From Blakeslea trispora (Eukaryota > Mucoromycota > Mucoromycetes > Mucorales > Choanephoraceae), in assembly GCA_025331445.1 (NCBI GenBank), contig JAIWNE010000043.1, positions 124,001 to 188,000 of the forward strand: a stretch of 64,000 nt of DNA, in the 5' to 3' direction. This document shows positions 63,810-64,000 of the stretch, piece by piece (within the stretch, counting starts at the first letter, position 1; every line of letters begins with the position of its first letter). The notes below the pieces were generated by a model. It did not search any database, was not told the DNA's origin, and saw nothing but the letters and a program-made list of their open reading frames with translations. A program made the position numbers and the translations under genes.

Positions 63810-64000
63810 TTATTCCTTTTTCGGTTCTTCAGAGCTTTTGTTGTTTGAATCTAATTCATTCATAATTAATTCTCTGGCTAGCATCAAGACTTTCTTTTCT
63901 GAATCAACATAGTCTTCGTCAATCTCTTCGCCTACAATAAAGTCTGGTGCAGGTTTCGCTGGCTTGGACTCATCTGTCATAGTATCATTCTCTTTAGCTT
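63810..64000 (-). CDS. C-terminal end of an unidentified gene (truncated by window edge)
   Basis: An open frame enters from the right edge and ends at TAA 63810-63812. It reads KENDTMTDESKPAKPAPDFI, then VGEEIDEDYVDSEKKVLMLA and RELIMNELDSNNKSS before a Lys/Glu tail. The stretch is highly charged with one amphipathic helix (KKVLMLARELIMNEL). Coding character is supported by 62 codons without a stop and good codon use, but the family is not recognised. Confidence 0.55.
   Translation of the reverse strand, partial: AKENDTMTDESKPAKPAPDFIVGEEIDEDYVDSEKKVLMLARELIMNELDSNNKSSEEPKKE

Overview
The window is nuclear DNA of a filamentous fungus, most likely an early-diverging lineage (Mucoromycota, probably Mucorales). 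Almost every gene is cut by short GT-AG introns of about 45-100 bp. Intergenic DNA is AT-rich with many poly-T/poly-A runs. Conserved proteins are fungal: two chitin synthases of different classes, vacuolar alpha-mannosidase, SNF4-type AMPK gamma, PMR1-type Ca/Mn ATPase, NHP6-type HMG protein, and an RRG9/neugrin-like mitochondrial protein. Species assignment is inference.

Layout. 0-5 kb: the end of a + strand gene, a serine-rich unknown protein (-), and a PMR1-like pump (-). 5-8 kb: a gene-free 2 kb stretch, then ribosomal protein eS27 (+). 8-17.4 kb: four - strand genes in a row, namely a CNNM/MAM3-like DUF21-CBS membrane protein, a class I-III chitin synthase, an AMPK gamma subunit and a class IV-like chitin synthase. 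17.4-36 kb is accessory and gene-poor. It holds a decayed gene (18.6-19.8 kb), NHP6-like, the RRG9-like gene, a complete Tc1-type transposon with near-perfect inverted repeats and one nonsense codon, an unknown low-complexity protein, and an intron-rich bacterial-type L-lactate permease. 36-45 kb: housekeeping genes eEF1B-beta, mitochondrial uL5, DNA polymerase alpha catalytic subunit (all 8 exons resolved) and LSM8. 45-58 kb: GH38 alpha-mannosidase, divergently paired with a large uncharacterised alpha/beta hydrolase, then a tandem-PH protein and an mpaB/Lcp-type oxygenase. 58-64 kb: a sugar transporter, RNA polymerase III subunit C17/RPC9, and the 3' end of an unknown gene.

Functional themes are cell wall and glycan handling (two chitin synthases, alpha-mannosidase), energy and carbon sensing and uptake (AMPK gamma, hexose-type MFS transporter, lactate permease) and divalent-metal homeostasis (PMR1-like, CNNM-like). 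Core information-processing genes are scattered among them. Nothing looks like a biosynthetic cluster, CRISPR array or integrated virus. I recognised no tRNA or rRNA gene by eye. The best candidates for something undescribed are the conserved alpha/beta hydrolase, the lactate permease as a possible ancient transfer, and the decayed multigene-family copy. Exon borders were read by hand from splice motifs and reading-frame continuity.
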